Assembly: GCF_022965805.1 (NCBI RefSeq)
Contig: NC_133116.1
Coordinates: forward strand, 1,860,001-1,924,000
DNA from: Primulina eburnea
Lineage: Eukaryota; Streptophyta; Magnoliopsida; Lamiales; Gesneriaceae
DNA: 64,000 bases
Reading direction: 5' to 3'
Position 1 is the first letter of the stretch. Every line of letters starts with the position of its first letter. Below are positions 33,004 through 44,828 of this stretch, piece after piece. The notes beneath the pieces are model-generated. The model was not told the origin of the DNA. It worked only from the letters and a program-made list of their open reading frames with translations, and did no database searches. Position numbers and translations under genes: made by a program.

Positions 33004-33584
33004 CTAAATAGTAAATACAAATATAAAATATTTGATTTGTGTTTTGTCGAATATGTTATATTCCAACTTTGCGAACCACACAAAAACTTTTGTGAAACCG
33101 TATCACGTACAATTTTGTGAGACAAATATTCGACCTGACCCAAATCATTAAAAATTATTACTTTGTACACAAATTCATGGTCTCTCGAGTAAATTTTGTG
33201 AGACCTTATTGATATATAAATAAACCAATGGATAAATAAAAGACATATCTATTTTGAAAATTTTGTTTATTTTTTTGCCAAAATATCTTAAATTTTTTTT
33301 CTTATTTTTAAAATTAAAATCAATTGTCTATTTTTTTTTTCCCATATCAAATTTAACTGCGATAAGTTCAGATATTTATGCCCTTATATTAATTAATTAG
33401 ATTTAGCTATATGCCCTAATATATTTATGTTTAATTCCCTTATATATTATATTTATTTATTAATTACATAAAGTTGGCAAATTACTAATGTTAGCAATGC
33501 ATATATTTATGTTTATTTACTAATCAATTAAAGCTAGCAAATTAACTACGGTTAGCGAATTGAAGTTGATTGAAATTATTTAGA

Positions 33585-33738
33585 TTAGGTCACTTGTGAT
33601 ACGGTCAACCCTACCGATATTCACAATAAAAAGTAACACTCTTAGCATAAAAAAGTAATACTTTTCATGAATGACCCAAATAAGAGACCCGTATCACAAA
33701 ATACGACCCCTGAGACCGTCTCACACAAGTTTTTGTCA
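33585..33738 (+). repeat. 5'-truncated copy of the GTGAGACCGTCTCAC interspersed repeat
   Basis: Keeps the middle (GGTCAACCCTACCGATATTC, CTCTTAGCATAAAAAAG) and the right end (GTCTCACACAAGTTTTTGTC), but the left palindrome is lost or scrambled. Lies about 80 bp from a second copy in the same orientation. Confidence 0.7.
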
Positions 33739-33818
33739 ATTATTTAACTCCTTAAAATAAAAATTAATATTAGGCTACATGCCTTCTTAATTTCTTCGTG
33801 TTATTGTAATTATATATT

Positions 33819-34000
33819 GAGTGGGTGTCATGTGAGACCGTCTCACGGATCTTAATATGTGAGACGGGTCAACACTACCGATATTCACAATAAAAAATAA
33901 TACTCTTAGCATAAAAAGTAATATTTTTTCATGAATGATCCAAATAAGATATCCGTCTCACAAATACAACTCGTGAGACCGTCTCACACAAGTTTTTGCC
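33819..34000 (+). repeat. Full copy of the GTGAGACCGTCTCAC interspersed repeat
   Basis: About 182 bp with both palindromic ends (GTGAGACCGTCTCAC left and right), the TGTGAGACGGGTCAA segment and the ACTCTTAGCATAAAAAG core. It is the best-preserved copy in the window. Confidence 0.8.
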
Positions 34001-34928
34001 TTATATATTATTGAATATTCTTTGTGTTTAGTTTTGAAAACTCAACAAAAGATGATTATCCTAACTATGTCTTGTATAAACATATGCATGATATCTTTTT
34101 ATTTGTACTTGTTTAGTTCGTAATAAGCAGTTTTCAAAATTTAATTTACGTACCGTGATTAATAAATTCATTATTTGATTTATACATATGTAATTTTTAT
34201 TTTTAATTAATATAACTTATTTTTCCAGATCTTAATAATACATTATTTTTTCAGTCTGAGCTATATAATAATAAATAAAAATATGAATAAATAATTAAAA
34301 CCAAGACTAATTTGAGCGAGATACTATATCAATTAAATAAATTTTATTTCAATGAACATTAACAATACTATATTTAAATATGTATTTTAAGATTGAATAT
34401 CCAATTCCACACCAATTAAAGATAGTATTTGGTTGTAGTTGTCTCTTTATTTATAATTTAGTATTTTATTAATTTTTAAAATCAATTAAAATATATGCTT
34501 ATTAATGCCAAATGGAACAAGCAAAATTAAAAAAGAGATAGAAGTAAGAAGAATATCTTTGAAAAGAAATTGAATTACTAATATAAAATATTAATTTGAA
34601 AGGAACAAAAAAACTCAAGAAGTAGCAGTTAATATATTAGGAATAAAACAAATAACTTTGATATATATTCAAGTATGGAATAATTTTTAAAGTTCTTTTA
34701 TAAAACGTGTTGGGAACAGTGCGATTTATACGGTGCGTTTCTTCTTGCAGACCGATTTAGTTGACAGCTGGGACGGTGGAAGAGAAGGGGAAAAAATGGC
34801 GGAAAGGAGGAAAGCTGTAAGGGCACAAGGTTTTGCCTAAACGAAAGACCTGTTGTAATTCCCTTCGATTTTATTTTAATTTAGTCAGTTATCAGTGGGA
34901 AGATCCTTTCCGCTTGGATAAATTCAAA

Positions 34929-37900
34929 ATGGCTAGACCCGAGACTGTGAAATCAAATTCCGTGAATCTTCAGCCGCAATCCGTGCCTAATTCTATGAAA
35001 AATCTTCAGCGCAATGATCCGGAAACCACGCCCGATCCGAACTCGTATTCTCTGGAGAAATTCCGACTGTACGAAACTCGCGCGGTAATGTTTCAGGGGA
35101 AGGATTTTTTTTCCGCTAATAGTATGTGTATAGTGGATTCGTGATCAAGATTTGATTTTTTTTTTATTCGTACCGATCAGTTTCTCCATGGTAGAAGTTG
35201 AAGCTAGCGAATTTGACCGTTGAGGTTTCTTTTTGTTATGAAAGTGATGGCTGAGGTTCTATTCAGAAGTTTTCTTTTTCTTTTTGTTTCCGCTGTTGTT
35301 CTTTTATTTCTCTTAAGAAAATGGATGGTGTACTAGAATTGTTCTGCTTTACATTTGACAGTGCATAATTTTGTCGTTAATTTTTTGGTATATATCAGGG
35401 GTGTATAGTTTATTGGTTTTAATTTCCTCTATTTTTCATTCGATATTTAATAAGATTGATTTGATTGAAATTTGGGTGATCGAGAATTTTACAGCTCTGT
35501 TTTGTTGCATTGACTTGCTAATTGCTAATTGCTAATTGCTAATTGCTAATTGCTAATTGCTAATTGCTAATTGCTAATTGCGTTGCTAAGGCAGTGCTCT
35601 ATAAGATCTCCGAGGTGAACTCACATTGTACTTGGATACAAATAGTTGAAGCCTTAGAATTGAAAATAATCTCTTTCAAATTTTGTGCGAGTATAATTTG
35701 AAAATTTGAATTTTAGAGCTCCATTTCGTTTGATAATTTTATTTAAACTTTTAAAACGCATATGACAAAGTTTTATGTCATACGGGATATGGCCCCTTCT
35801 CTGATCAGAAGGATTGGAATGTATGAACGTAAAAAACAATATCTACGGCTAATGGTAGCTTTTTAATGCGGTCTGACATTTCCTTCAATTATTTTCAGAG
35901 GTTTTATTTGATTGGAAGTGGTAGGAACAAGAGATTTTTTAGGGTGCTAAAGATTGATAGAATGGAGCCCTCGGATTTGAATATTAGTGAAGACCCCGTG
36001 GTTTATCCTCCTCAAGAAGTCAAGAGCTTGCTCCAAAGGATTGCTGAGGGAAATCGTGCCACTGGAGGGTTAAATTTTGTTGCCAAGGTATATGGCATTG
36101 TTGGTAAGTCTAGATAATAAAGCTCTTATAGAAGTTCAATTTTATCAAATGTATTTCTGATGTTAGAATAGAATGGTTGCTTTGTGCCCTTGTATATTCT
36201 TACATTGTGGTTTCATCCTTTTTGGTGTTTTAAGGCTGCATTAAATTCTTGGAATCATATTATCTGATACTGGTGACAAAGCGTCGGCAGATTGGATGTA
36301 TATGTGGCCATGCTATATATGGTATAGATGAGAGCCAAATAATTACCATTCCACATGTTTCAGTTCAAACTGATGTTGCTCATTCAAAAACGGAGTTGCG
36401 GTAACTTCTCTATTTAATCACGCACTAATGCATTATATAGGATTTTTTGACATAGTACTATTGGGCAGAGTTGCCCTATGATTTTATTTACCAGTCTCCT
36501 GTCATCGGACCCATGATCCTTTTTAGTGTGGTTATCATCACACGAACATCCATCATTAACTTTTTCTTCTTATGCCAAGTGGGGTTTTTTAGATTGGGAT
36601 TTAGATTTTATTTATTTATATGATCTTGGGAGAAAATTGATTAATCTTTTTTAACCAAAATATCAATTTGCGCATGTTGTTTGGTTCAATTTTGGACAAG
36701 AATGATCTGTTTAGTATCAATTGTCTTCAATATATATTGGAGCAAAACACCCATTTCACCTCTTCATGGACAAAGTTCTTGTCGCGTAGTCCCTTTGCCT
36801 ATGGTTCATTGGGGAAATATACGAAGGATTTCATAAATTATCCATGAAATAATACCAGTAGGTGCATGTCTATTACCGATTTATTTAAAGGCAATATTTA
36901 TACATTTTTCAGAGGTAAAATTTGTTTCATTTTTTGCAGGTACAAGAAGCTTTTATCCAGTGTCGATTTGACAAAAGATTTTTTCTATAGCTATACATAT
37001 CCTATAATGCAAAGTTTACAGAAAAATGTGTCATCAACAGGAGAAGAAGGGATGCCATATGAAAACATGTTTGTTTGGAATGCTTTTCTAACACAAGCGA
37101 TTCGATTAAGATGCAAGAATACCATCTGGACCATAGCTCTGGTTCACGGACATTTCAAACAGGTGGAATATTTACTTTCTATGTTTTAATGTTATCGGCC
37201 CTTTCCTGCTCATAAGATACGTTGTCATTAAATGTAATCACATCTATGTTTCTCTGCTATGTTGATCTCATTACCACCATAAATTTGCTTTATGCTTCCT
37301 GCGTCTTTTTATTTATATTTATTATTTTATCATTTCTGTTATATATATCAAGTGTGAGACTTTTAGTGGTACAGTTCGGTGACATCAAGTCACCGATGAA
37401 TTTTACAAAATACTCATGTCTACTCACAAAAACAATATATTTTCATATAATAAAAAATTTTCATAACCAATGGTAAATTTATACTTACCCATAACTATCA
37501 CTCTTTCCGAAATTCATACGTCATTCATAGAAATTACTAATATGTTTGATATAGTTGTAACATTATTTTTCTTAAAAAAAGCACACATCATCCAAACTAT
37601 AATTTGAAAGTATAAGAAAATACTCACAAATATTTTCAACCTAATTGTTCGTAATTTTATATATTAGCTAAAATCCAAAAATAATGTATTATAAAATGTG
37701 GATCAATATATCCGTAGCAAAGAACAAGGAGTGTGAACTAAGGAGTCTATCCTATTATTCTAATTTCTTTCATGACACCCTTCACTAATTTTTGGATTTC
37801 AGTTTTGGATATACCTTGTCCTATACTGGAGGAGAATTGGACAAACTTTTCTTTTTATTTTACTTGTATGGTAGAATAAGTTATCATTTTTTATATACAA

Positions 37901-40900
37901 TCTTCTTGATTGATTTTCTAAATCACTTGAATTGTAGGTTAGACTATCCATTTTTGGACGAGATATTTGTGTTTCTCTGGTTTCGAGACGTTCACGCCAT
38001 TTTGCAGGGACACGGTTAGCTTTTTTCTAAATGTATCACTAAAAGGCTAGTTTGTCTACATTTTTCTTTCCATCTTTATTTTCCGTTGCATGCTTGGCAT
38101 AAGTGCCATATTTCTTTGCTCGTCTAACACTCTCTGTACTTATTTTTCTTGGAGAATAATGTTGGATCCAGCAGCATATCCGAAACCTGTGTATCAGACT
38201 TGTTTCAATGATATTCATTACTAAACTCCGAGTCTTCGGGATATATTGTTATCATGGTTACAAATGAAGTTATGTTTATAAGAACTGATTATTTATTAAA
38301 TGAAAAGTGGCTTAAATTATTGTTTAATCCACATATGAGAAAGTTAAAGGTGCAATATGGAAACTGTTGGAAATCAAAACCTTCCGTTTTCAGTCAGTTA
38401 AATCTCTGATATTTAGGGATTAAAATCCTCTTCTGTTGCACTGGCTGCAGTTATTTAAAGCGTGGGGTTAATGATCATGGGCGTGTAGCAAATGATGTTG
38501 AAACGGAGCAAATCGTCCTTGATGAAGAAGCTGGGTCATGTAAAGGAAAAATGAGTTCTGTTGTACAGATGAGGGGTTCCATTCCTCTTTTTTGGTCTCA
38601 AGAAGCTTCAAGGTTCAGTCCAAAGCCTGATATCATATGTGAGTGAGATTGAATTTGATGTTTTTTTATTTATTTTGTATATAGGCTATTTAGACATAGA
38701 CTCCTCGCCTGTTTGTTCGTATTTAGAATTCTAGATAATTTTTGGTTTTTTTACATGAAGTACAACGATATGATCCTACATATGAGGCTACCAAACAGCA
38801 TTTTGAAGACCTGGCAGAGAGATATGGCAATCCGATTATAGTTCTTAATCTCATAAAGGTTTGTACCAGATTCCCTCTTTTGACTTTCGGAAACTATATA
38901 TCCTCTGTCCTCTAACCCTGCAACCACCCTACGAGTTCTTTTAGTGCTATGGATTTACATGATGCTTATTATATTCTTTTTTTTCTATTTTCTTAATTGC
39001 ATGATGCAATTTTATATTAGCACTCTGTTATTTGAATCTCATCGTATAAATTTTTTCTGACTGAACTCATTATCAAAACAGGGAATCACGCACTAAGGCA
39101 CACGGTCTTATTATCTCTTGGTGTGATATGCCATCTGATTTTATATTGCACGATATCTTTCTAAACAATGTAAACTTTGGCTGGTTCCTTTAATATTATT
39201 GCCAGAATTCCGCTTCCACTAGTGAATTGATGGGCTTCTTGATGATGATTTCGATGCCCAATTTCTCTTGAACCTGTGGTTTTAGATAATCAATTACCCA
39301 CTCAGCATAAGAATCTCCTGACTAAGAGTTGCATCATTTACTAGAATAGCTGGAAGCTGAAATCAAATGTTTTTTTATGTAATGTTCCGTTGTCATTTGT
39401 AGCTCGCTCTTTCTTATATGCATGAATTCAATTTCAGACAGTTGAGAAAAGACCACGAGAAATGATGCTAAGGCGTGAGTTTGCTAATGCTGTGGGGTAT
39501 CTTAACCAGATTCTTACTGAAGAAAATCATCTCAAATTTATCCACTGGGACTTTCACAAGTTTGCAAAGAGGTATATGGGTATTTCTTTTGTATGCACCA
39601 CATGTCATCTCTCTTCTCTGCTGATTACGTAGTCTTTTATATTTTTCCAGCAAGTCTGCCAATGTGTTAGCTGTTTTGGGTGGTGTTGCAAGTGAAGCAC
39701 TTGATTTAACGGGATTTTATTACAGTGGAAAGCCTTTGGTTACAAAAAGAAAGGCTGTCCAACTTTCTAGAACCAGCACTGGCAGGTATTATTTCACAAG
39801 TTTTAATAATTATACGGGTGATTTTCGCATTGTAAGTCCTTTTCAACCAAGTACCTCGTTATTTCTATGTGGATAATATGAGTGATGTTCTTGCTTTGGT
39901 ATTATTGATATCCTACTCTTTGGTTTTTAAATTATTGTTTAGCATTCCATCCAGGAACTACAGCAGCTGAATATTTTTTTCTAGGATTTTTCAATGACGA
40001 AATTTATTTTTATGTGATGCATGAGACACCACAAACGAAAGAGCAAAAACTAACTGCAAACTTGTGTGTCATTAGTTAAGTGGCTTGTAACCGTATACAA
40101 AACGAAATATTTTTACACTCATTCCTTTTAACAGCTGGTCAACTTCACGTTTTGATTTTGTTTCCTAGGTGTATGGATGCATGCTGTCTACCCATCTTCT
40201 CCCTATTTTTTCCTATTGTTGAAGACAGTGGAACATGTATTTTATGCAATAACAAATTTTTTCCCCATATTTTTGTTTCTTCTATAATGAATTTTATGGA
40301 TAACCCACGGTCAAGATTTTAGCACTTCCCGCATGTGTAATAATAGTTGACTTTCATCTAAACATGAGTGCTAAATTTAAACATTATCTTTTGTTGTGAC
40401 AATTAAAAAAGAGAAACTTTCTCGGTTTTTATAGTTTACTTTCATTGTTTCAACCAACCATCATGCATTTTGCTTCAGTTTCTTAATCTGAACTGGAGGG
40501 GAGGGATGGTGCCTCCCTTTATATTGTCTCTAAGCTTTTGTGCAACACTAGTATGTCTTTTGCAGGGATTCTTCTCTTAGAGATTTAAGAGCCACCTCTG
40601 GAGATCTTTCAAGGATTAGTGGCAGCACCGATTCTTTGACGTCCTTGATCAAACAAGACAGGGAGTCTGAAACTAGTCAACAGAGTAGGAAAGAGACTAA
40701 TGGCTATGCAGGATCACAATATCAGAGTGGAGTTCTGCGGACAAACTGCATTGACTGCTTGGATCGTACGAATGTTGCCCAATATGCTTATGGATTAGCA
40801 GCTTTAGGTCGCCAACTTCATGCGTTGGGCATGACGGACAATCAAAAAGTTGATCCTGATAGCAGCATTGCCGCTGCTCTCATGGATATGTACCAGAGCA

Positions 40901-43533
40901 TGGGTGATGCCTTGGCGCAGCAATATGGAGGCTCGGCAGCTCACAACATTGTATGCCTTCTAGTCAAACGGCAACTTATGTGTTCTCTTTAGTTGCCGTT
41001 CTGTTCCTTGTGATTGTAAACAGTTTGATTAAATGGTGTCTCTTACAAAATATAGGTGTTCCCAGAGAGGCAGGGGAAGTGGAAAGCTACAACTCAGTCT
41101 AGGGAATTTCTGAAATCTATAAAGCGATATTACAGCAATGCTTACACAGATGGTGAAAAGCAGGATGCAATAAATTTGTAAGTCAAGCTCCTTCTACATT
41201 TTCAGCTGCCTTTATTGTCTTGCCTTTATTTTGGAGAAACTTTCAACTGTAGAACTCTCGTGAGGTCTCTTGTTGTGCCTTGGTGTTACTACTTTTTAAG
41301 ATCTGATCTAAGTTGTGAAATTCCTTTGTCTGAATGAGTTTTCTGCTTTGTCTCGTTTCTAAGCCCGTTTAATGAACTGTGCAGATTTTTGGGTTATTTT
41401 CAACCGCAAGAAGGAAAACCTGCCCTTTGGGAATTGGATTCAGATTATTACCTTCATGTTTCTGGAATTTTAGATGATCTCATGCCTGAAAGGTAGAGTC
41501 TAAATAGTCGCAAATGCAACATGGCTATTATTCATGCTAAACTAGGAGGCCAAGACATAAATATAGTCTATCTGGTTGTCAAATTATCTTTTTCTTCTTA
41601 TGTTTGTTCTTCTAAATTTGGTTCTGTGAATAAGCTTAATCATATGTTGGAAACCAAGTTGTGATTAATACCACGTACAGGAAAGAGTGAAAGGGATGAT
41701 GAAAGTTGTGCTTTGATGATTGCTGTTTCATATGCGGTAGTTTAATTTAAAATTTTAACTTCTCCATGACATTCTGAGTTTCCATTATTAATATTTGTTG
41801 AACACGCGAAGTGGTTGAGATTTTTTTGTACAATAGGTGAAGTGATTCAGAATTTGTTGGCCGCAGAATGTTGCATCACATGCTTCTTATATGATTCTGA
41901 GTTAATTCAAATTATCTTATTCAGTCAAGTGGATGTCTTACGAAACATTTATTCTTTACCTGAGATGTCATCAAGTAGCTTTATTCAAGTGATTTTATTC
42001 CACAAAGGGCATTTGGAAGAACTAGCGAGCAACTCTAAAAATATTGTGTGGTAATGAAAGCTAAAACCATTTTAATCAGTAGCAGATCAATTACAATGCC
42101 TTCGCAGTTTCCTTTTCCCATGTGATCTGTGCTTTGATATCTTCTGCTTATGCTTAAGCTATAGTCCTTTGGAAGATGCAAAACCTTTGAGAGCAACAAT
42201 TCCTCTGACCCCGATTCCAGCTTGCCGTGAAGACTTCTCACGTTTGAAGTTGACATCATTTGATAAATTGATTGAGAGAACATGCAGTTCAATCAAGAAT
42301 GTACGGCTCTGTAGCGAGCTCGATCAAAAATCAGGGGGCTTTGGTGTGGCACCTGATGCTGCGTAAGCATCTTCTTGAACTAAGAACTTCTTACTTTTGG
42401 ATCATTTTGTCATGTATATCCACTGTATGCAAACTGTGAGGTGATCTGTCATTTGACTTTTGGAGGAAATTAACTAATTGGAACTTTCTATGCTGTTTAA
42501 GTGCATTATTTCGTTAGCTTAATATCCTATACATTTACATTTCCGAGCACTATACTCCAGTGACACTTGTTAAGTAATTATTCTACCAATATATTATTCT
42601 CTGTTTCGGCTCGAGACTGTGAAAGAATGATTGGAATCATGTCTAATTTTGTATTTATGCATCTGCCTTTTGTGGAAGATACATTTCACTCTTGAGTTGC
42701 TATTGAACTCAGAAATGAACAAAATGTCTGTTGCAGTGAAATACAGCTCAAAAGTCCAAACTGGCTTTTTGGCCAGAGAAAATACGATGATAGTAGCTCT
42801 GCACCAAAACCGGCATCACATCAATTTGAAAATGGGGGAGCTCGTGATGAGAGAAAAGATGGATTATGTGAACTTAATCTATTTTGTCCTGTTGTTGAGA
42901 GTGATGAAGAAGATGTTTTCCAACGGTAATACCTTGTATTTTCTTTCATTCTTTTTCTTTCCATATTTATTTTTTTGTGTAGTGTCAACTCGTTTAGAAA
43001 CTCCATCTTATATTTTTAGATATTTAGCAATGACTACGGTGGATGAGGCCAATGGTTGGTGTGGTGGTACGTTATTGGGTGATCAAAATGAAAGCGGCGA
43101 GATTTATCGGCACTACGCTGAACTCATTCAGGTATGATATTGCATGCTTCATCTGTTAGTTCATTGTGTGCATGGACGGAGAGTTTGGACAATTATGGAT
43201 GCTCTACAGTGTCACTATACGATGTGCTGTGTTGTATGCATTCATTTCCTTGCCTTATCGTCTGTAGTTCATTGAACTTTTCAGGTGCCTTCAGGGGAAC
43301 CTTTTCAGAACGATCTCGAACAAGAAAAATATTACACCAATCTTCTTAGTGTGAACATGGTTGACTGCATAGAAGATACTGCTGTTGAAACAGAAATGGA
43401 AGCCGCTGTCAAGGAGTATGACCAAGCTGGTGCTGATCTCGGGATTTTCCCCAAGTCATATAAAGCTCTAGCTGTCGATCCAAGCCAGCTAACCAGATGG
43501 ATTATCGGTGAAGAACGGTTGCTCAAGCTTTAA
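34929..43533 (+). CDS. SAC-domain phosphoinositide phosphatase (Arabidopsis SAC1-5 type)
   Basis: Removes phosphate from membrane phosphoinositides; Arabidopsis SAC1-5 relatives act on PI(3,5)P2 in Golgi and vacuolar trafficking. Sixteen exons: 34929-35084, 35899-36103, 36235-36400, 36940-37162, 37938-38014, 38451-38638, 38761-38858, 39438-39571, 39651-39785, 40566-40950, 41056-41177, 41385-41492, 42159-42362, 42737-42925, 43020-43131 and 43285-43533. The total is 2,751 bp, 916 residues, close to Arabidopsis SAC1 (recalled as 912). The SAC domain covers about residues 50-600; the CX5R catalytic motif RTNCIDCLDRTN has its cysteine at 522. The plant-specific C-terminal extension includes WLFGQRKYD and FCPVVESDEED. 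I start at the ATG 34929 because no in-frame ATG lies further upstream. Exon 5 (77 bp) is easily missed but is required by frame. Intron 1 holds a heptamer repeat. Confidence 0.93.
35514..35581 (+). repeat. (TTGCTAA)n heptamer repeat in intron 1 of the SAC gene
   Basis: About nine perfect copies of TTGCTAA. The unit resembles neither a coding triplet nor the usual plant telomere heptamer (TTTAGGG). Confidence 0.95.
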
Positions 43534-44073
43534 AAGTCAAGGCAGCGCGTCGCAATCATTAAAAAAATCAGCCATCATTGGCACATTAGCCACAGAAGAA
43601 CAGCAACATCATTGAAGTTTCTGGCCTGCTGGCTGCAGTTTTGAAGGCCTATCTGATGTACAAATCATGCCATTTAGTTACCTTAAAAGTTCCTGAGCAA
43701 ATTCAATATGGAAAGGTGACGATCTTTTGGAATTACAATTATATTTTATTTGGTAAATGTTAATGTCTATTGGATCAAGTGAAGGTAATATAGATCCATC
43801 CGATAGTGTAACCTGAAAATATCTCAAGGGAATATGGTTGTCCCAAGTTAATGGGGTATATTTTTAACTGTGACTTCATATAACATTCACGTCCTATAGT
43901 ATTTTCTAATATAATGTTTTAAAACCCGTTTCTTTTATGAAATGTGAAACGGGTTGATCCGGAAAAAAACTATGGATCCGGGATGTTTTCGAGTTAAGCA
44001 TCAAGGCATCCTAGTTTGGGCCCCATCCGCTTTACATAAAAATTGTTTCGACGATGATAATCATAATTAATAT

Positions 44074-44263
44074 TCGAGCAGGTGTCTTGTAATAAAGTCA
44101 GCACGAATTTTTATTTGTGAGACATATTAATCTTATCGATATTGACAATAAAAAATAATATTTTTAGCATAAAAAATAATATTTTTTCATAGATGACTCA
44201 AATAAGATATTTGTCTCATAAAATACGACCCGTAAGACCGTTTCAAACAAGTTTTTGTCATAA
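44074..44263 (+). repeat. Decayed copy of the GTGAGACCGTCTCAC interspersed repeat
   Basis: Recognisable by ATATTGACAATAAAAA, AGCATAAAAAATAATATTTT and ACGACCCGTAAGACCGTTTC, with many substitutions including loss of the left palindrome. The oldest-looking copy. Confidence 0.6.
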
Positions 44264-44312
44264 TTATTTATTGGCATGTTATTATTATTATTATTTTTTA
44301 TTCTGTAATTAA

Positions 44313-44313
<1 letters not shown>

Positions 44314-44365
<52 letters not shown>
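44314..44365. repeat. (AT)n microsatellite
   Basis: About 52 bp of AT dinucleotides. Confidence 0.95.
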
Positions 44366-44370
<5 letters not shown>

Positions 44371-44513
44371 GAGTGTATATAAACATTAAAAGGAAATTAA
44401 TTCTTTAATTTGTACGCATTATAGTGAATAAAGCAATTAAATAATGATTGTTACTAATAAGAAATAAGCAAAATATAATAAAAATAATAGTATTATTATT
44501 ATTTTTGTTAATT

Positions 44514-44519
<6 letters not shown>

Positions 44520-44569
<50 letters not shown>
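44520..44569. repeat. (AT)n microsatellite
   Basis: About 50 bp of AT dinucleotides, 150 bp from the previous run. Confidence 0.95.
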
Positions 44570-44578
<9 letters not shown>

Positions 44579-44828
44579 GTATTATTATTATTTAATTAAA
44601 AAAACTGTACTCACCGCGGACCAGGCCCACATTGCCACACCACATAAGCATACAAACAAGACTGGACCATTGTGCTGGACTGCTATCTTTACATGAGCCT
44701 TTGATTGATTGGCCCATTGTTATTCGGCCCATAGGAACAACCAACACAAGTGATTCGTTCGAATCCCAGTTGCTGCCTCTTCCAAATTAAACACTGGAAT
44801 CTAAAGCTTTTGACCGCAGTCGAAGTAA

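Larger units (their letters stand above)
31529..34928. other. AT-rich intergenic region between the MULE and the SAC gene
   Basis: No supported gene. Contains an (AT)n run (32963-33002), a decayed relative of the GTGAGACCGTCTCAC family near 33075-33165, and two clearer copies (33585-33738, 33819-34000). The last 200 bp are the SAC gene 5' leader. Confidence 0.5.
43534..44828. other. Intergenic sequence between SAC and methylthiotransferase genes
   Basis: SAC 3' flank, a decayed GTGAGACCGTCTCAC-family copy (44074-44263), and two long (AT)n runs (44314-44365, 44520-44569). The final 200 bp are the methylthiotransferase promoter and leader. No other gene seen. Confidence 0.5.

Noticed and set aside
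37792..38019. 75-codon frame between SAC exons 4 and 5
   Set aside because: Wrong frame. A shorter exon (37938-38014) in another frame restores the SAC domain sequence RLSIFGRD…SRRSRHFAGTR.
44750..44775. GTTCGAATCC, resembling a tRNA B box
   Set aside because: No matching A box, acceptor stem or cloverleaf can be drawn around it; it lies in the methylthiotransferase promoter region.
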